A stretch of DNA of 64,000 nt from Maea johnstoni (lineage: Eukaryota; Annelida; Polychaeta; Spionida; Magelonidae). The notes under the pieces were generated by a model. The model was not told where the DNA came from and did not search any database. It saw nothing but the letters and a program-made list of their open reading frames with translations. The translations under genes were made by a program, and so were the position numbers. Location of the stretch: the NCBI GenBank assembly GCA_963942565.1, contig OZ012685.1, positions 19,082,044-19,146,043 on the forward strand. The letters are read 5' to 3'. Below, piece by piece: positions 33,711-50,500 of the stretch (position 1 is the first letter of the stretch; every line of letters begins with the position of its first letter).

Positions 33711-36700
33711 TAAACGTCATTTTCCCTGAAAGGCATGTACAATGTATAGTTTTCACCTGGAGTGTGTAGTTCATTCTTGAATGTTGATAGTTTGAAATAG
33801 AAATATGTGAACTACGTGTATCTAGTTTCTCTTGCTTTGTTTTGTTTTGTTTGTTTTTTTGTTATAAGGTCAGAGCATGACAAAAATAAATGAGAGATAA
33901 GGAGTCAAAAAGTCGAAGCTGCAAGCTGAGACTTTATGGGCGTGGCCCCGACACAACCCAAAAGCTCTTGTTTTTCGATCAGTGGTGTTTGTACGTTCTT
34001 TTGATAAAAAAAATCATCATTGAGAGGTGGGGGAGGGTGCGTGTGATCTGAAAGTCGGAGCATTCCCCAGGCGTTTTTATTATTAGATCCCTTAACAAAT
34101 TTGGGAGGAAATGGGATAGTAAATTGTGTCTTAGGCTGAAAGTTATCAGAGGTTAGGCCTATTTGCCGACCAAACATACCAAACTTAGGCGTTCGCAAAA
34201 TTCGCTCAACGTGCACTAATTACACCCTAACGTATAGTAACTAACGTCTTTAGACCTATGGTCCAGACCGGATAAGACATACATTTCATATCCATATTAG
34301 TAAGTCAAAGGTCCAGATGTTTCACATAAAAAAACAAAATGATCAAACGACTGTAGTTCAGATAGGACTTCGACGACGGTTCATGTCCTTAACCATGATT
34401 CCAGAAGAGATGGACCTGAGATGGATTTCCTAAAGATAGGCTGAGTTGAATTTTTGATTGCCATTTGGAATGCTCATAATTTGAGATCATAATAGTTGAG
34501 GTTACAGTTTTAACACAATAAACCAGGTGTTCAGATTCTATTTTATTTTTCAAGAAACTGTAGATAGTTGAATTTGCCATTATCAGAAACATAAAACTCA
34601 TGTAGCCCTTTCAGCCATTATTCATTTTTTAGGCCAACATTTGCTTTCGTTGATGTAAATGATCCTGTTAATGATATGATGTATTTTTTAGATATGATGT
34701 GGGAGATGAAACAGAAGAAGGGGCGGGGTTGGAGGCAATTATGTTAAAATCACATTCGGCCCAGTGGCTAGTTCCTTGGATTAAGAAAAGAATGGATATG
34801 TAACGAGAGACCAATTACTATATGCCCTATAGTTACATGCTGGCCTCATGCCAGGACTACCAGATAAGGCAGCAGGGCGAGGTCACGTGGGAACAAGGAC
34901 CAATCAGGGCTCTTGCATCGATTACATTACAGAGCACCTATTAGCCGCTATTAGTTGGCACTGGTGGAGGCTAGCATGTTCAGGTTGACCGGCTGTTTTC
35001 CATTCCATGTGTTTGGTCTTCTAAGCTAGTTCTTAAAATGATATTTTCGTGACATTCATTTGAGCTGGAGCATCATCTTGGTTTGGCCATTACATATAGA
35101 TGGCAGCACTAATAAGCATCCAGATGCACATCCACAGTTTGTGGATATACCTTCTGCTTGAAAACAACCATTTGCTTCAGATTTTGGGGACGAGGGACCA
35201 TCAAATTTCACAAATGTGGGGGAAAGACGAATACAGGTGAAAGGGTGTGACATTTTTCTAATGATTTGCTCCGTTCAAATTTTATTACTATTTTATTTTG
35301 ATTCTTTTGTTAAAAATGAGAAGTGCCTTTTTTTAAACATCCAGCTTGCATAACTTCAGAACAATATAAAAACATGATACCTGAAATGTGATACCCTTCC
35401 TTCTGAAATACTCCTAGCTATGAATATGCCAAATTTCATACAAATCTGTTACAATTTATTTACCCTAAAATGTGTGTTTGGAGCAACCATGTGTTGGTGA
35501 AATTCAACAGAGACAAGAGCCAAACACCCTCCCCTGCTCAGTGGGGAATGACATAACTAACATTTCTTGGACACTGAGTCAGCTTTAGGCATAAATTTTA
35601 ACAATTAATCACATTTCCAACTAAAACAACCTTTGGGTTTGTCATCTATAATTTTCTAAGTAATGGTATGGCATGAATGAACTTCTCAAATGTTCTATAA
35701 TCCTTTAATTTCATAGGAAGTTATGCATTTCTATTTCAAGTCAATCACTGTAATTTTACCTTTAGTATAAGTCTTGTACCTAACAATTGCTGATTTGTAG
35801 TTATGCTGTATAATTTCATATAACCCTCCAAAGGTGTACCAATGGACCACAGCAGAAATGTTGAATATTACCTTTGTTTTGTGCCAAATGTTCTTATACT
35901 ATTTGGTTATGGTGTTACCCCTTACAAATTGGGAGATGGGCAGTACAAGTAAAAACATAAGCAATTCTGATTAATATATGCTTTATTAGTCTGATGAATA
36001 AATCATTACACAATAAAATGTATACTCTTGAGAAATCGTGTGTTGATCACTGATTCAAAGTGAGAACACACAGTGTATATACACACACATGGTTGCTTGT
36101 CAAGCTATTTACAAAGGAGGTGACAGTTGCTGTGGAATTCTTCAAGAATCACACAGCATAGAGAAACAATTAGAACGAGTCAAGCATTAAACCTGGACAG
36201 GACAGCAGGAATATAACGTGATTCATCTTGGGCTAAAATATACACATATCTTTGAAACCTAAAATCATAACACAGCACTGCGTTTATCACAAAGCGAACT
36301 ATATCACATGATTGCTTAAGGTTCTCAGTATACATCAGCTGCCTAACTGAATGATTCAAGTCGGTCCTTGCTCAGGCAGAGTAGCCCAGCTACTTATATA
36401 TCCTAATCACAGCTAAAAAGCACAATTTTTTTACTGCATACAATTGCATCACAGCACTGTAAATCGGCAAAAACTAAACAAATCTATTCTGTCATGGTAA
36501 CCTTTGACTTATCGTTACCCATGAAATATTCTGAATTATCGTTTATCCACCTAAGCCTATTGTAGTACCATCCAGTAATATATGTGATGACCTGCATACA
36601 TATCTAACCAGGAAATGATTGCTTGTGGATAAAATATCATTTTTAAAACTAAAACTAGTGCTCCTGCTTGATACTTGCAAGCACTTGGTCTTTGTCCCTA

Positions 36701-37001
36701 TACAAATCATGATTAATTCATATAAATGTGTTTGATTGTTAATCATACGTTAAAAAACATATTGTTGAACTTGATAGGTTCTTATTCTTAAATCATATAT
36801 TACAGAGCAGCATGACATAGGCTAAGCCCTTCACAGTTTCCCCTAGAAGTACTGGACTCCCACACATGCCAAGGTTAAATCATACACAGCACCTTGGAGG
36901 AAATATCAAATACTGATTCCAGTAAAAATGCAACCTTTCCAAAAACTATTCAAGTTCTGCACTCAGTGTATATAAAAGAAATTGGAATGCGGAAGTGTAG
37001 T
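33711..37001. other. Gene-free stretch between the DHHC gene and TEKT5
   Basis: No exon recognised. Bases 34855-35000 hold an E-box CACGTG (about 34885) near ACCAATCAGG (CCAAT type) and are GC-richer than the flanks: a possible enhancer or promoter with no gene assigned. The part below 37 kb may include TEKT5 3'UTR. Confidence 0.35.
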
Positions 37002-37007
37002 TTTATT
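37002..37007 (-). terminator. Candidate poly(A) signal of TEKT5
   Basis: AATAAA on the minus strand, about 305 bases past the TEKT5 stop. A second candidate is at 35982-35987. Inferred from spacing. Confidence 0.35.
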
Positions 37008-37311
37008 ATATTAAGTAAAGAACCATACACCGTCTACAGGCTGAAGTGTGAAACAGCTGAGTTCTGACAAACATTTGGAAACATAAATTTTGATGACAAT
37101 TAACTATATCAATGATGCCGGAAGAAGGGAAAGTCATTCCTTAAATTCTTTAAAATAAATTCACAAAAGAATTTTTACTTTAAAAGCAGCCATCAAACAA
37201 ATTAATTTGAACTTCCTCAACCAAAATCTTTTATAAAAAAAAAGCGAAAAATGAATATTGAAGCATATCATGACTTCAACATATTAAGTGTGTTGCAGAA
37301 ACTTCAGCAGT

Positions 37312-41351
<4,040 letters not shown>

Positions 41352-42612
41352 GCCTGTGTGTTACTTCGGCAAAACCTGAAAATATATAAAATCAAAAATT
41401 TGCATACACAAATGACGGATAATATAATCCTATTGTCTTGGTGTTGTACAAAATGTTCACAATGAATTTACAAGCTCATAAACAGAAGTCCCAATTAAAG
41501 AATGAAATTTTTGAAAATACCATACAGCTATGTGCACCAGTCACCTACCAGTTGAATGTGTGCCCTGACGTTAGATCTAAGCCTTTATATATCGCCATGC
41601 AGAGCGATCATTTGTGTACACTACACCTTGGTGATCGCCCTACCAACAATCAATATCTAAATGAGGTAGGCACAAGACCCACTTAATGTTTTATGTAGCA
41701 ATGGTTTGTATTGATCTACATTTGCCTGGGCAACTGTACACAAGGAAAATAAAACCCATACAAGTTTCTTAAACATTTAAATTCATTAGGTTATGTAAAT
41801 ACAAAATGTAAACATTTTTTTAAGTGTCTCATAAGACAGTTCTCTTTATTTTTTTTTATTTTCTCTTGATCGATTGTAATTTGTAACTTTTCAAATAGGA
41901 AAGTGTATGATATTATTTAAATGATGTGAAAATCAATACCAAAAGATGGTCAGAACAATGTGACCACAGTTGGACATGTCCCCCATCAATGCTTGTATAT
42001 TGACAGGAACTATACAATTTAATAATTTAAGTCTATACTTCCTGATATTGAATAGCTAAAAAAAAATTGAAAAAAAGTCTTTGAAAAATGTACATGCATG
42101 ATCAAGCGAACAAAGCTAAGATTAGGAAACTGTGTTTTATATTACTGTAATCCAGTATTGGATGCTACCATCGTTCCTTCAGGGTTTTACCTGCCACACA
42201 ATGAGACATGTAGCCAAAAGCAATAAAATTGGCTACTGGATTTTGACATGACAGGATATGGTCACAGAGAACTTTTTAAAGTCACTTGTTACAACTTTCA
42301 ACCCTCAAGAGCATGCTAAAACTCCTATATTAAGCTGCACGCCAGAGTATCGTATACTTCCTAAACTAAATATACCACTTTCTTGTAGCCATTTCCATGA
42401 AAACCGCTTTTATACTCAATTTTCTGCTGCAAGTGGAAATCTGTATGGCTGTCACATCTAGCGTCAACACTCCATCCTACACTGCTACTAGGTGGCTGTG
42501 TAATTGACCCACATAGATAAGGACCTGCATGCCAGTGCCGGCCAGGTGGGTAGCGTTCTCTAGGGAGTGCGGATGACAGGAAGCATTGCTGTATCACAGT
42601 GTGGCCACACCC

Positions 42613-42658
42613 CCAACCGTCCGGGCCACCACGGTACCGTGGTGGCCAGGACGGTTGG
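42613..42658. repeat. 46-bp palindrome with one mismatch
   Basis: CCAACCGTCC, GGCCACCACGG and their complements fold about a GGTACC centre; one mismatch (42623/42648). TGTGGCCAC/TGTGGCCAT outside extends a weaker pairing. It lies in the probable TEKT5 5'UTR intron. Confidence 0.95.
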
Positions 42659-42784
42659 TACTGTGGCCATATCCTGTAATGGATGCCGCAATTGAACCCA
42701 CTTCGGTTTCAAACTAAAGATTAATATTGGAGAAAACAGATTCAGATGCTTTTTGAAGAGAAAATAGGAACATTTAACCTGCCC

Positions 42785-42990
42785 TATGCTAAGGCTACCT
42801 CTGTCGCGGTCCAAAGCACAAGGATGCAATGATTTAAATAAATGTACATCTATAAAGCTCTGTCATGTTGGTATTCAGTGGAAAGCTCTTACTTAGAGTG
42901 AGTCACTGGTGTGACTAGGTAGGTAGGCCTTCTCAGATGTGCCAGTTTTATATCAGGTTTTTGTAGTTTTGAATAATTTTGTATTAAGCA
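42785..42990 (-). mobile_element. TTAA-type MITE, CCCTT family, decayed copy
   Basis: Recognised by 'ccctatgctaaggctacct', 'ccaaagcacaaggatgcaa' and 'gtcatgttggtattcagtgg'. The second half has diverged. Confidence 0.6.
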
Positions 42991-43398
42991 ATTTGACCAC
43001 CCCTCAGTGCAATCAGGAACGTTCATTCATTTAGAATGAAAATTCCTGGTGCAATGTCTACTGCGTATTGACATTGACCATACTTCTGCTAATTAAATAG
43101 TAAAAAAACCGCAAAGGCATGCAAAGTATTTGGATCAGGGAGTTTTATCTTAATCTATATATCTCTGGTTGGATAAGTTGCTAAAAGAAAGATAGAAAAA
43201 AACTGCAGGTAGACAGTCTACACGTACTAATACATGTACTAAATAGTGATACTGCACCAATCATCAGACATGATCAGTTCATGACATCTGAGAGGGGATG
43301 TATTTCTCTGATGACATCAATAACTAAAAATCTTTTAAGTAAAAAAAAATCAAAATAATAAAAAAGCTATTCCATAAATTGCATGTCGAATGCCTTAC

Positions 43399-43650
43399 CT
43401 CGTGTATGCACTCTAGATCTCTAGATTCGCATAATATTATCAAAATTTCCCTTAGAAAGCGTAAGCACTGTCCCCACGTGTCCCCCTCCCACTTTGAACC
43501 AACACCACAAACGAATGTGTATCGCTTAGCAACGGGATGGATTTGGTACTTTTCTCACTTTCTTTCACATATAGAAAAATGCGCAAGGGTACCAGTGTGC
43601 ATAGACTCTTCTATCGCGGAGTTACGAAAGTCACTGATTGAAAAGTCAAA
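43399..43650. promoter_or_regulatory. Probable bidirectional TEKT5/NUBP1 promoter
   Basis: On the minus strand GAG precedes a strong donor (gtaagg, 43398-43393) that could splice to the acceptor before 41375, placing the TEKT5 first exon here. On the plus strand NUBP1 starts at 43651, its ATG lying in a YY1-like AAAATGGCGG (43648-43657). Between them are an E-box CACGTG (43475-43480) and GTATCGCTTAGCAAC (43519-43533), in which AGCAAC is a perfect RFX X-box half-site and the other half is poor. The exon edges are seen; the transcription starts and shared use are inferred. Confidence 0.5.
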
Positions 43651-46636
43651 ATGGCGGATGTACCACAGGACGCACCTGAACGTGAGTAAATATTCACAGT
43701 TATTCACTAATTAAATGGGGTTGGATTGTTCATAATTCATTGTTACAATTCGTAACGTTTGGATACATCGAAATAGACCAATGTCAAACCTATGGCAAAT
43801 TCACATTAAACATAAACTGTATATACGCATACACGATGTTATGAACTCTCTTAGTGAGTTAGTCTGAGTCTCTAGTCTAGATTTGTACTGAACATCAACA
43901 ATGTCAATTATTCGATGTATTCTGACAATCATCAGAGAGGTACAGGGATTAGTTACCAGGGGCAATTACCATTACGCACAGTGCATTATCTACGGTCGTG
44001 TGAGTGCTCATCTGATTAATATGTCTGCATTGTAATCAATGTTGCACTGTGGTCATTAAGTGATTAAGCAGGTCCGGTTAGATACCCCGATTGGGATACA
44101 TTGTCCTGAGAAATCTCCCGATCAGGATGATTCTCCCGAGATTTCTCCCGATCAAGGTATCTAACTGGATCTGTTAAGGACCAGGTTCTTAAATAAACAG
44201 CTCTCCCATTGGCTGTAAGCAGGGTATATCACTGACAGTCTGAAACCCCTGCTGTGACCAATGGCATAGCCCAGGTTGCGTGCAAGATCTGGTGGCTTTT
44301 TAAGTCCACATGATTCTTCGACAAATTTTCAGGAGTAGGGGGCGCAGATTTTGTGGTACAGAGGAAAATGGCTGTTGTTTACTAATATGACTACAAAGCG
44401 AAGCTTTAGATGCTTGTGCATCTCAATAGTAATTTGCATTCTCCTTCTAATGCAGTCACAAAATTACAACTTTGTTATCTGTGATGCTATTCTTTGCTTG
44501 TACTTGGCGGAAACATATTGGAAACACCTTGATATGAACTTTATAGTTGTGCAGTATGAGTAGTGATTGACCGAAAATATGGCATAAAAATTACTACAAA
44601 TTCATCTGGTGCAAACAGACTACTTGTGGCCGAAAGACAGATTTTATCCAAATGAACTTCCGGGAGTCTAGACACAATAATCAAGGTATCAGTGTGTCTG
44701 TTCACTGTAATGTGATTCTCCTAGCCATAAATGCTGCTTCACGCTGCTCGTTATGTATGAATATAACTCTGGCTTAGCCAGTAAGAAAGCACAATTTCAA
44801 ACTGGTGCTTTGAGGATATATAATATATAAGTATTGTGGTTCAGGTGATCATCAGATTTGCCTACATTTCCTTGTGTCCATTCACAGTCACACTCGGTCT
44901 CTTTGTGTGATGTGCATTGTCCCTAACTTTCAATATGATGCTGGTATGGCCATGGACAATATCCATGTTATTTTGTATAATGAGTAATTTAATATTATGA
45001 TTTAACAGCTACTAAATCTTTTAGTTAAATTGTCATGTATACACCAGTAGGATCACTCACGCAGACAAAAATAGAAAAGATGACTGTTTGAATTTGTAAA
45101 AATCATCTTTACTACAAGTGGTGCCTACATGTGGCAGAGCAGAATTAGGACAGGACAATTGTGGAGAGTCGAGAATGCATGAGATCAATTTGGCTGTAAA
45201 TCAAAATATTGAGGTAACAACACGCCTTACCAACTAAATACTCTTAAAACACATTTTTGAAGGCAAAATGTAAAGGTGAGGATATGATAGAAATGATTTT
45301 CTCAAAATAGTTTTTAGTATTGGAAAAATGGAAAAAATCAATATTTTTAAATGAATTTCAAAGGTATTTAATTTTGTATTTATTCAACTAAAGAGGTTTA
45401 CTTTCAAATTTTTTCTTGCCAGTCGGACAGACTGGTTGTTTCCAGATTCTACATGTCCTACCACCTTTTTTGCCAGTCTTGCCACATAATGACCACTTGA
45501 TGGCCCCAAGCAGACACTTCGCTGTACTTGAATTCCTGCTAGTCCCTCAGAAGGGCTATTATTGAGATGTGTCCTTCTAAGGCATTAATTTAGCAGTCTG
45601 TTCTGACGAACTGACAGGAGGGTAGACCTCTGTCAACTTAATTCTTCTGCTGAAAACAGCCTGTATACTTATTAGTTGTTTTCCAATCTTAAATAATTAT
45701 GAAATTTGGATTACTTTATATAAATAAGTTTCATTCTTTTTTATGGAGCCTTCCTTATGGACAGCCTTCCTGTCTGGCAGACATTGCTTTGAATGTCTCA
45801 TAGAAATACATAACCTAAAACGCATGCTTTCGTTGGGTACATCTCAAGCTGAGGCAGTTTAGTTCTATGACGATTTGGGATCTATGAACTTATGTCTTGA
45901 TACAGATTGCCCAGGCACTGGAAGTGAGCAAGCAGGTAAAGTGGATGCATGTCAAGGCTGTCCCAACCAGAACATCTGTGCATCTGCCAAGCCCAAGCCA
46001 CCAGATCCAGGTATGTGAGTTCTCATTCCATCCAAAATGAAAGTTACATGAAAAACTGTTGATACTCTAATTCACATTTGAGATACTCCAACTGATGCTA
46101 TTTACGATTCATACTTAAATCACTCCTAGTAAGTTGAGATAATTGATTTAGCATCAGAATTATCTGATTGAATTTTGAAAAAGAATTGATTTATATGTAT
46201 TCTGATTATAATTATGAATGCTATGTTGACTTGTTGAGTATCTTTTGATATTGGAAAACCCCACTTCTTAAACATCAGCTTATTTTGAAGTTGTCATTTA
46301 ATAATATTTAAAAAAATCAAGATTTTAATATTTCATCCAGTAATAATACTGGATGAATGATTGTAACTGTAATAATACTATTATCAATTATCATTTTTGT
46401 TAAATGCAATCATTATTAACTTCACTGTTGTGCTTGATATCTGATATCAACAAGTTATAAATAAACTTTGTAATTGTATTTCTTGTGCATTTGTCTTTGC
46501 AGCAATTGATGAGATCAAGCATCGTCTGAGTAATGTGAAACATAAGATACTTGTCTTATCAGGAAAAGGTGGTGTTGGTAAAAGTACTGTATCCTCACAT
46601 CTTGCTCACAGCTTTGCACAAGATCAGAATTTGCAG
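43651..46636 (+). CDS. NUBP1: Cytosolic Fe-S cluster assembly factor NUBP1, 5' part (3 exons)
   Basis: P-loop NTPase scaffold that, with NUBP2, assembles 4Fe-4S clusters for cytosolic and nuclear proteins; also reported to affect centrosome duplication and ciliogenesis. Exons: 43651-43681, 45906-46010, 46503-46636, with matching phases and GT-AG borders, giving 90 residues. The N terminus has Cys12, Cys26, Cys29 and Cys35, i.e. C-X13-C-X2-C-X5-C, the ferredoxin-like cluster site specific to NUBP1. Exon 3 has the deviant Walker [10 protein letters not shown], whose first Lys is the MinD/Mrp-type signature lysine. The next expected segment (the LDIDICGPS region) was searched for from 46637 to 64000 and not found, so the gene is truncated by the window or has an intron over 17 kb. 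It is divergent from TEKT5. Confidence 0.95.
43682..45905 (+). other. NUBP1 intron 1
   Basis: 2.2-kb phase-1 intron. It contains a 105-bp fold-back element (44069-44173). I see nothing else in it beyond AT-rich sequence; the small open frame at 44351-44563 has no recognisable product. Confidence 0.85.
44069..44173. mobile_element. 105-bp fold-back element in NUBP1 intron 1
   Basis: Inverted ends CAGGTCCGGTTAGATACC and GGTATCTAACTGGATCTG, with CTCCCGA repeats between, flanked by TTAAG on both sides (44064-44068, 44174-44178). Confidence 0.7.
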
Positions 46637-46829
46637 GTAAGATAATTTTATATTTCCTCATTTAGGTTGTTATACTATCTCTTTTAAGTGTACATGCCAT
46701 GTATACATTATCTTAACTGCCTCCTGATGTTCAGAAATTGATTATTAGTTAGTAACTCATTTATGATACTTAGTGATTTCATAGATATGCCCACTTCTAA
46801 GTACTTGATGATGACGAGAAAACAACAAG

Positions 46830-47122
46830 CAGGTTAGCCAGGATTTCAAAAATGCATGTCCAAAACAGCTATTTCAAAGTTTCTGCCCGTCTAGATTTAG
46901 CTACTAATCTACTTCAAATCTTTATACCAGCTACAATTAATATCCTAGTGTGTCTAAAAAAGTAATTTACACTTCAGCTATTGTTAGGAAAATATTTGGT
47001 TATTGCACTCCAAAATTCAAAATTGAAAAATCTTCATGGAAATTTTTGCCTGTCCAAACAGGAGGTTTTTATGAAATAACCTGTCCAAAAGACAGGTAGG
47101 ACGGGTCCTGGCTAAGTCCCGG
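46830..47122. mobile_element. CAGGG-family hAT-like MITE (293 bp)
   Basis: Ends CAGGTTAGCCAGGATTT and GGTCCTGGCTAAGTCCCGG, flanked by a perfect 8-bp duplication acaacaag (46822-46829, 47123-47130). 'gtccaaaagacag' is shared with other copies. Confidence 0.88.
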
Positions 47123-47312
47123 ACAACAAGTAACACTTGTAATCCTTTCTAATCAGTATTGAACAATTATTTAAAGAGTATTTTTTTTCAAACATTGAAA
47201 AAGTTGTCAGCTAATTTTGAAAAAAGTGAATTTGTGTCCCACAAAATGACTTCTGAAATATCTGTTAAAACTTTGTCCTAAAGTAAGACCAAGTCAGTTA
47301 TTAACCCATTGA

Positions 47313-47522
47313 TACTGTATAACTGGTTAATTTAGCGTGGTTTTTAATTTGGCGTTTTTTGGCGAATGCCCGTCAACGCCAAATTAAAGATCACATAAAA
47401 ATATGTCTAAATAAAGATGGCGTTGTTCTGACTGCTCCAGACGCCAAAATAAATACAGGGAAAATACTTTTTTGAAAAAAATGCCAACTTAAGTACACGC
47501 CAAGTTAACCAGTTATACAGTA
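47313..47522. mobile_element. TA-flanked MITE (Tc1/mariner type), nested
   Basis: TACTGTATAACTGGTTAATT on the left and AAGTTAACCAGTTATACAGTA on the right (differing at two positions in this span) give TA-bordered inverted repeats. It interrupts a CCCATT-family MITE whose start (TTAACCCATTGA) is just to the left. Confidence 0.85.
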
Positions 47523-50500
47523 CTCACATTAGCCTGATGATTTTTATGAACTCTTTCAGGCAAAAGCATAGTTAGGAAATATTTGATGGAGAGGTGTTAA
47601 TCAAAAGATTACCAACAACACTCCTTCAAATATTTTGTAAAATAATTCTCAATTCAGAAGTTATCTAAGATCAAAGGTATTTAAGACCCAGACAACATTT
47701 TCTGTAGGTACTCCTAAGGTTTTTGGTCTTACCACACTTTTAAAAATCTCAGTTTAATTTTCCTGAAACTTTGCATGAGGAAAGAATATAGCAGAGTGAT
47801 CTTCAAAACAACTTAAAATCATGGGGTCATCGACTTAAATTATTTTTTCACAGATTTAAAAAACATTGATGCAGTTTATGTCACAAACATCTCATTCTCC
47901 AAAACTGGTTTCTTTCTTTGCTATATTTATCCCTTTAGAGATACAGGCACTGCCTGAAATACTGTTCTGCCATGTTGGAATTGTTTTTTTTGCTGTTATA
48001 TAGGAATTATTGGGCAAAATCAAGGAATTCGAGAAACAAGTTTTTAATCCAAAATTGGGATAAAGCAGAATTCCCTAGTTTAATTTTCTCTAAATATTGT
48101 CTACACTATCTACACATTGCTCTTAATAAGAAGACATGAAGAAAATACAGGTCATCGTGTTAGTTTTCGAACCACAGGTGGTCAAAGTTTGTGAAATAGG
48201 ACTTTTTGGGGGCAGGTTTTTATGAAAACGTTAGAAAAGAGTTACTTAATTGTTACCATATATGCCCATCCTTAAATAAGATATTGTTTAGCAAGGTAAA
48301 CCCAATTCATACTAATGAATTATCACATATTCTGTCTGAAAACGTGTCAAAACATCAAATTCAATGAATGTGAAAATCACAGTAGCCAAAAACAAAAAAA
48401 CTCTTAGGATACTATTTATAGTAGGCTGGTATAATCATAATTGGTACATATTCAATAAAAATCAATTTCTTTTCAATTTTTTGAGTCGCGTCACGTAAAT
48501 TGTAATAAATTATTTTAGTTTATCCTATAGCCAATAGGTGTCACCGGTATAGAGTATCGTAAGACCTTAATGTTTTGATTCACTTAAAGCATAATGTTGA
48601 TGTTATGGTAGGCTCCTCTGCTGTGTTTTAGTAATATAGAAATAAAATTAGTAAACAAAAGTTTGCAAATTTCGCCAGCTACAGTTTTCTGTCTATGATT
48701 CAGATTGACACACCTATTTAGACAGTATGCAGAATATTTATATGTGTATTTTTTACATTGGTTTTGATAACAGTCTTTCCAGTCTTTCATTCAATTTTGA
48801 TCTAGGTCATGAGTTTGAGTTTTACCTTATTTCGTCATTGAAATAACCTTAAATAGTAACCTTAAAGTAGTTTTTGATGGAGTTTCCTGTTGTAGTGTTT
48901 GAGCTGTTTGGTAAAGAAAGAGTTAATGGCATTCTCCATTCATACCTGCATTCCCAGGTGTGATATTGTATTGATTTTCAGGTGAGTCTTTCTGCCTGCG
49001 TGCAGTGATGCCTCATCCCCAGGCAGTTAAAGGCTAAATAATTAGCTATTGGGTCAGGTGATTTAGAATTGGCCTTAGTAGGGTAATATATGGATCTTAT
49101 AGTTGCATGGTTTCATGATTAGCAAGATTGGCAGGGTGGCCCGACTAAATGCCAGCTTAAGAATATTATCATGTCTCGGCTGGTTTTATTGCCAATCATT
49201 TTTAAGTGGTAGTTATTCCCTGGATCCTGCACTGACTGTTGAATGTCTGGACCTAAGAAATCTAGTGTATTGCACTTATTTTTATATAGTCATGAGGTCA
49301 ACTACTTATTTATTTTCTTTATTCTTTATAGTTTAGAGATTTATTTTTTATTTAAATTTCATCAACACAATACAATGTTGTGTTATTACTCTTTAAATCA
49401 CCATAAGATGGTTCAAATCACTATTAGAGAATGCATGAACAATAATTGTCCTAAAGCAGTAGATGATTGGTACCAACCTAATTATACAAAGGTTATTCTA
49501 GCTGTAGTGCATAACACCTCCTGTTTGTATAGCAACATTGACATTATGACTTATTAACAAGGATTAATATGAAAGCTCTTAGGCAGGAAACATGTGATAA
49601 TCTATGAGGATTATTCTAGTAACACATGTCAATACAGATAAAGTGGCCTCTAAAATCACTGTTTCCTGTATGTTAGTTGCTATGGCGATAAAAGGAAAGA
49701 GTGGCTTGAACCAGGCTGCCTATGTCAAATAAAATGTCTATATAAAATGATGCAAATCAGTAAAATCTGTACTTGGGGTTCTTTATGTGGAGCTTTGTAC
49801 AGTATGTATCATGGAGTTTTCTACTTATAATTTGAATGCTATTGAATTCTTTCTATTTTCTTTGGAAAATCACCTCAGTCTGATAAAAAATTCTTTAGTG
49901 CACTATGTCTTAAAAAACCTGTATTTTCTAAATTGTTACTTATTGATGTCTGTTTATTTATTTCAGTAAGATATTTGCAAACAAATATATATGTATATAT
50001 TTCAAAAAAAAAATGATACTCAGATAATTGTTTTTGCAATAACTGCATGCATGCAATCAGTACTTTCTTCTTTTTCTCATGAAGTTAGAATTTGTGTAGT
50101 TGAACACTGCACTATTTACTGAGCTTTTCTTATCTCTGTGTATCTTATCTGTCTAGCCCTGTAGCCTTCATGCATTCAGCCAGTCACTGTGTAATATTAA
50201 CCTGCTGTTTTTCTCCAGTATAGATTCATGTGCATATTAATGCATAAACCCTGAACTGCATGAGCAGCAAACCCACATACCCTACCCCAAAACACCATCG
50301 CTAGAGACTTACCAGTAAAGGGTGTATCCTGTGTTCCCTATTTTCACTTGTGCCGACTCTCATGTGCCCTAGCCCACACTGCTGGTCCCTGCCTACAACA
50401 AAACCGTGTGGCCATGACGACTATCACTACCCACAATGCACTGCTCTGTTAACGCAGCTCGCTGTGTTAATTCAGTAGCACTCTAGGGGTTTGGAAACTA

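Larger units (their letters stand above)
41376..43398 (-). other. Probable TEKT5 5'UTR intron
   Basis: The stretch lies between a minus-strand donor next to 43399 and an acceptor next to 41375. No coding exon was seen. It holds a strong palindrome (42613-42658), a decayed copy of the CCCTT-type MITE (about 42785-42990) and otherwise plain AT-rich sequence. Confidence 0.45.
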
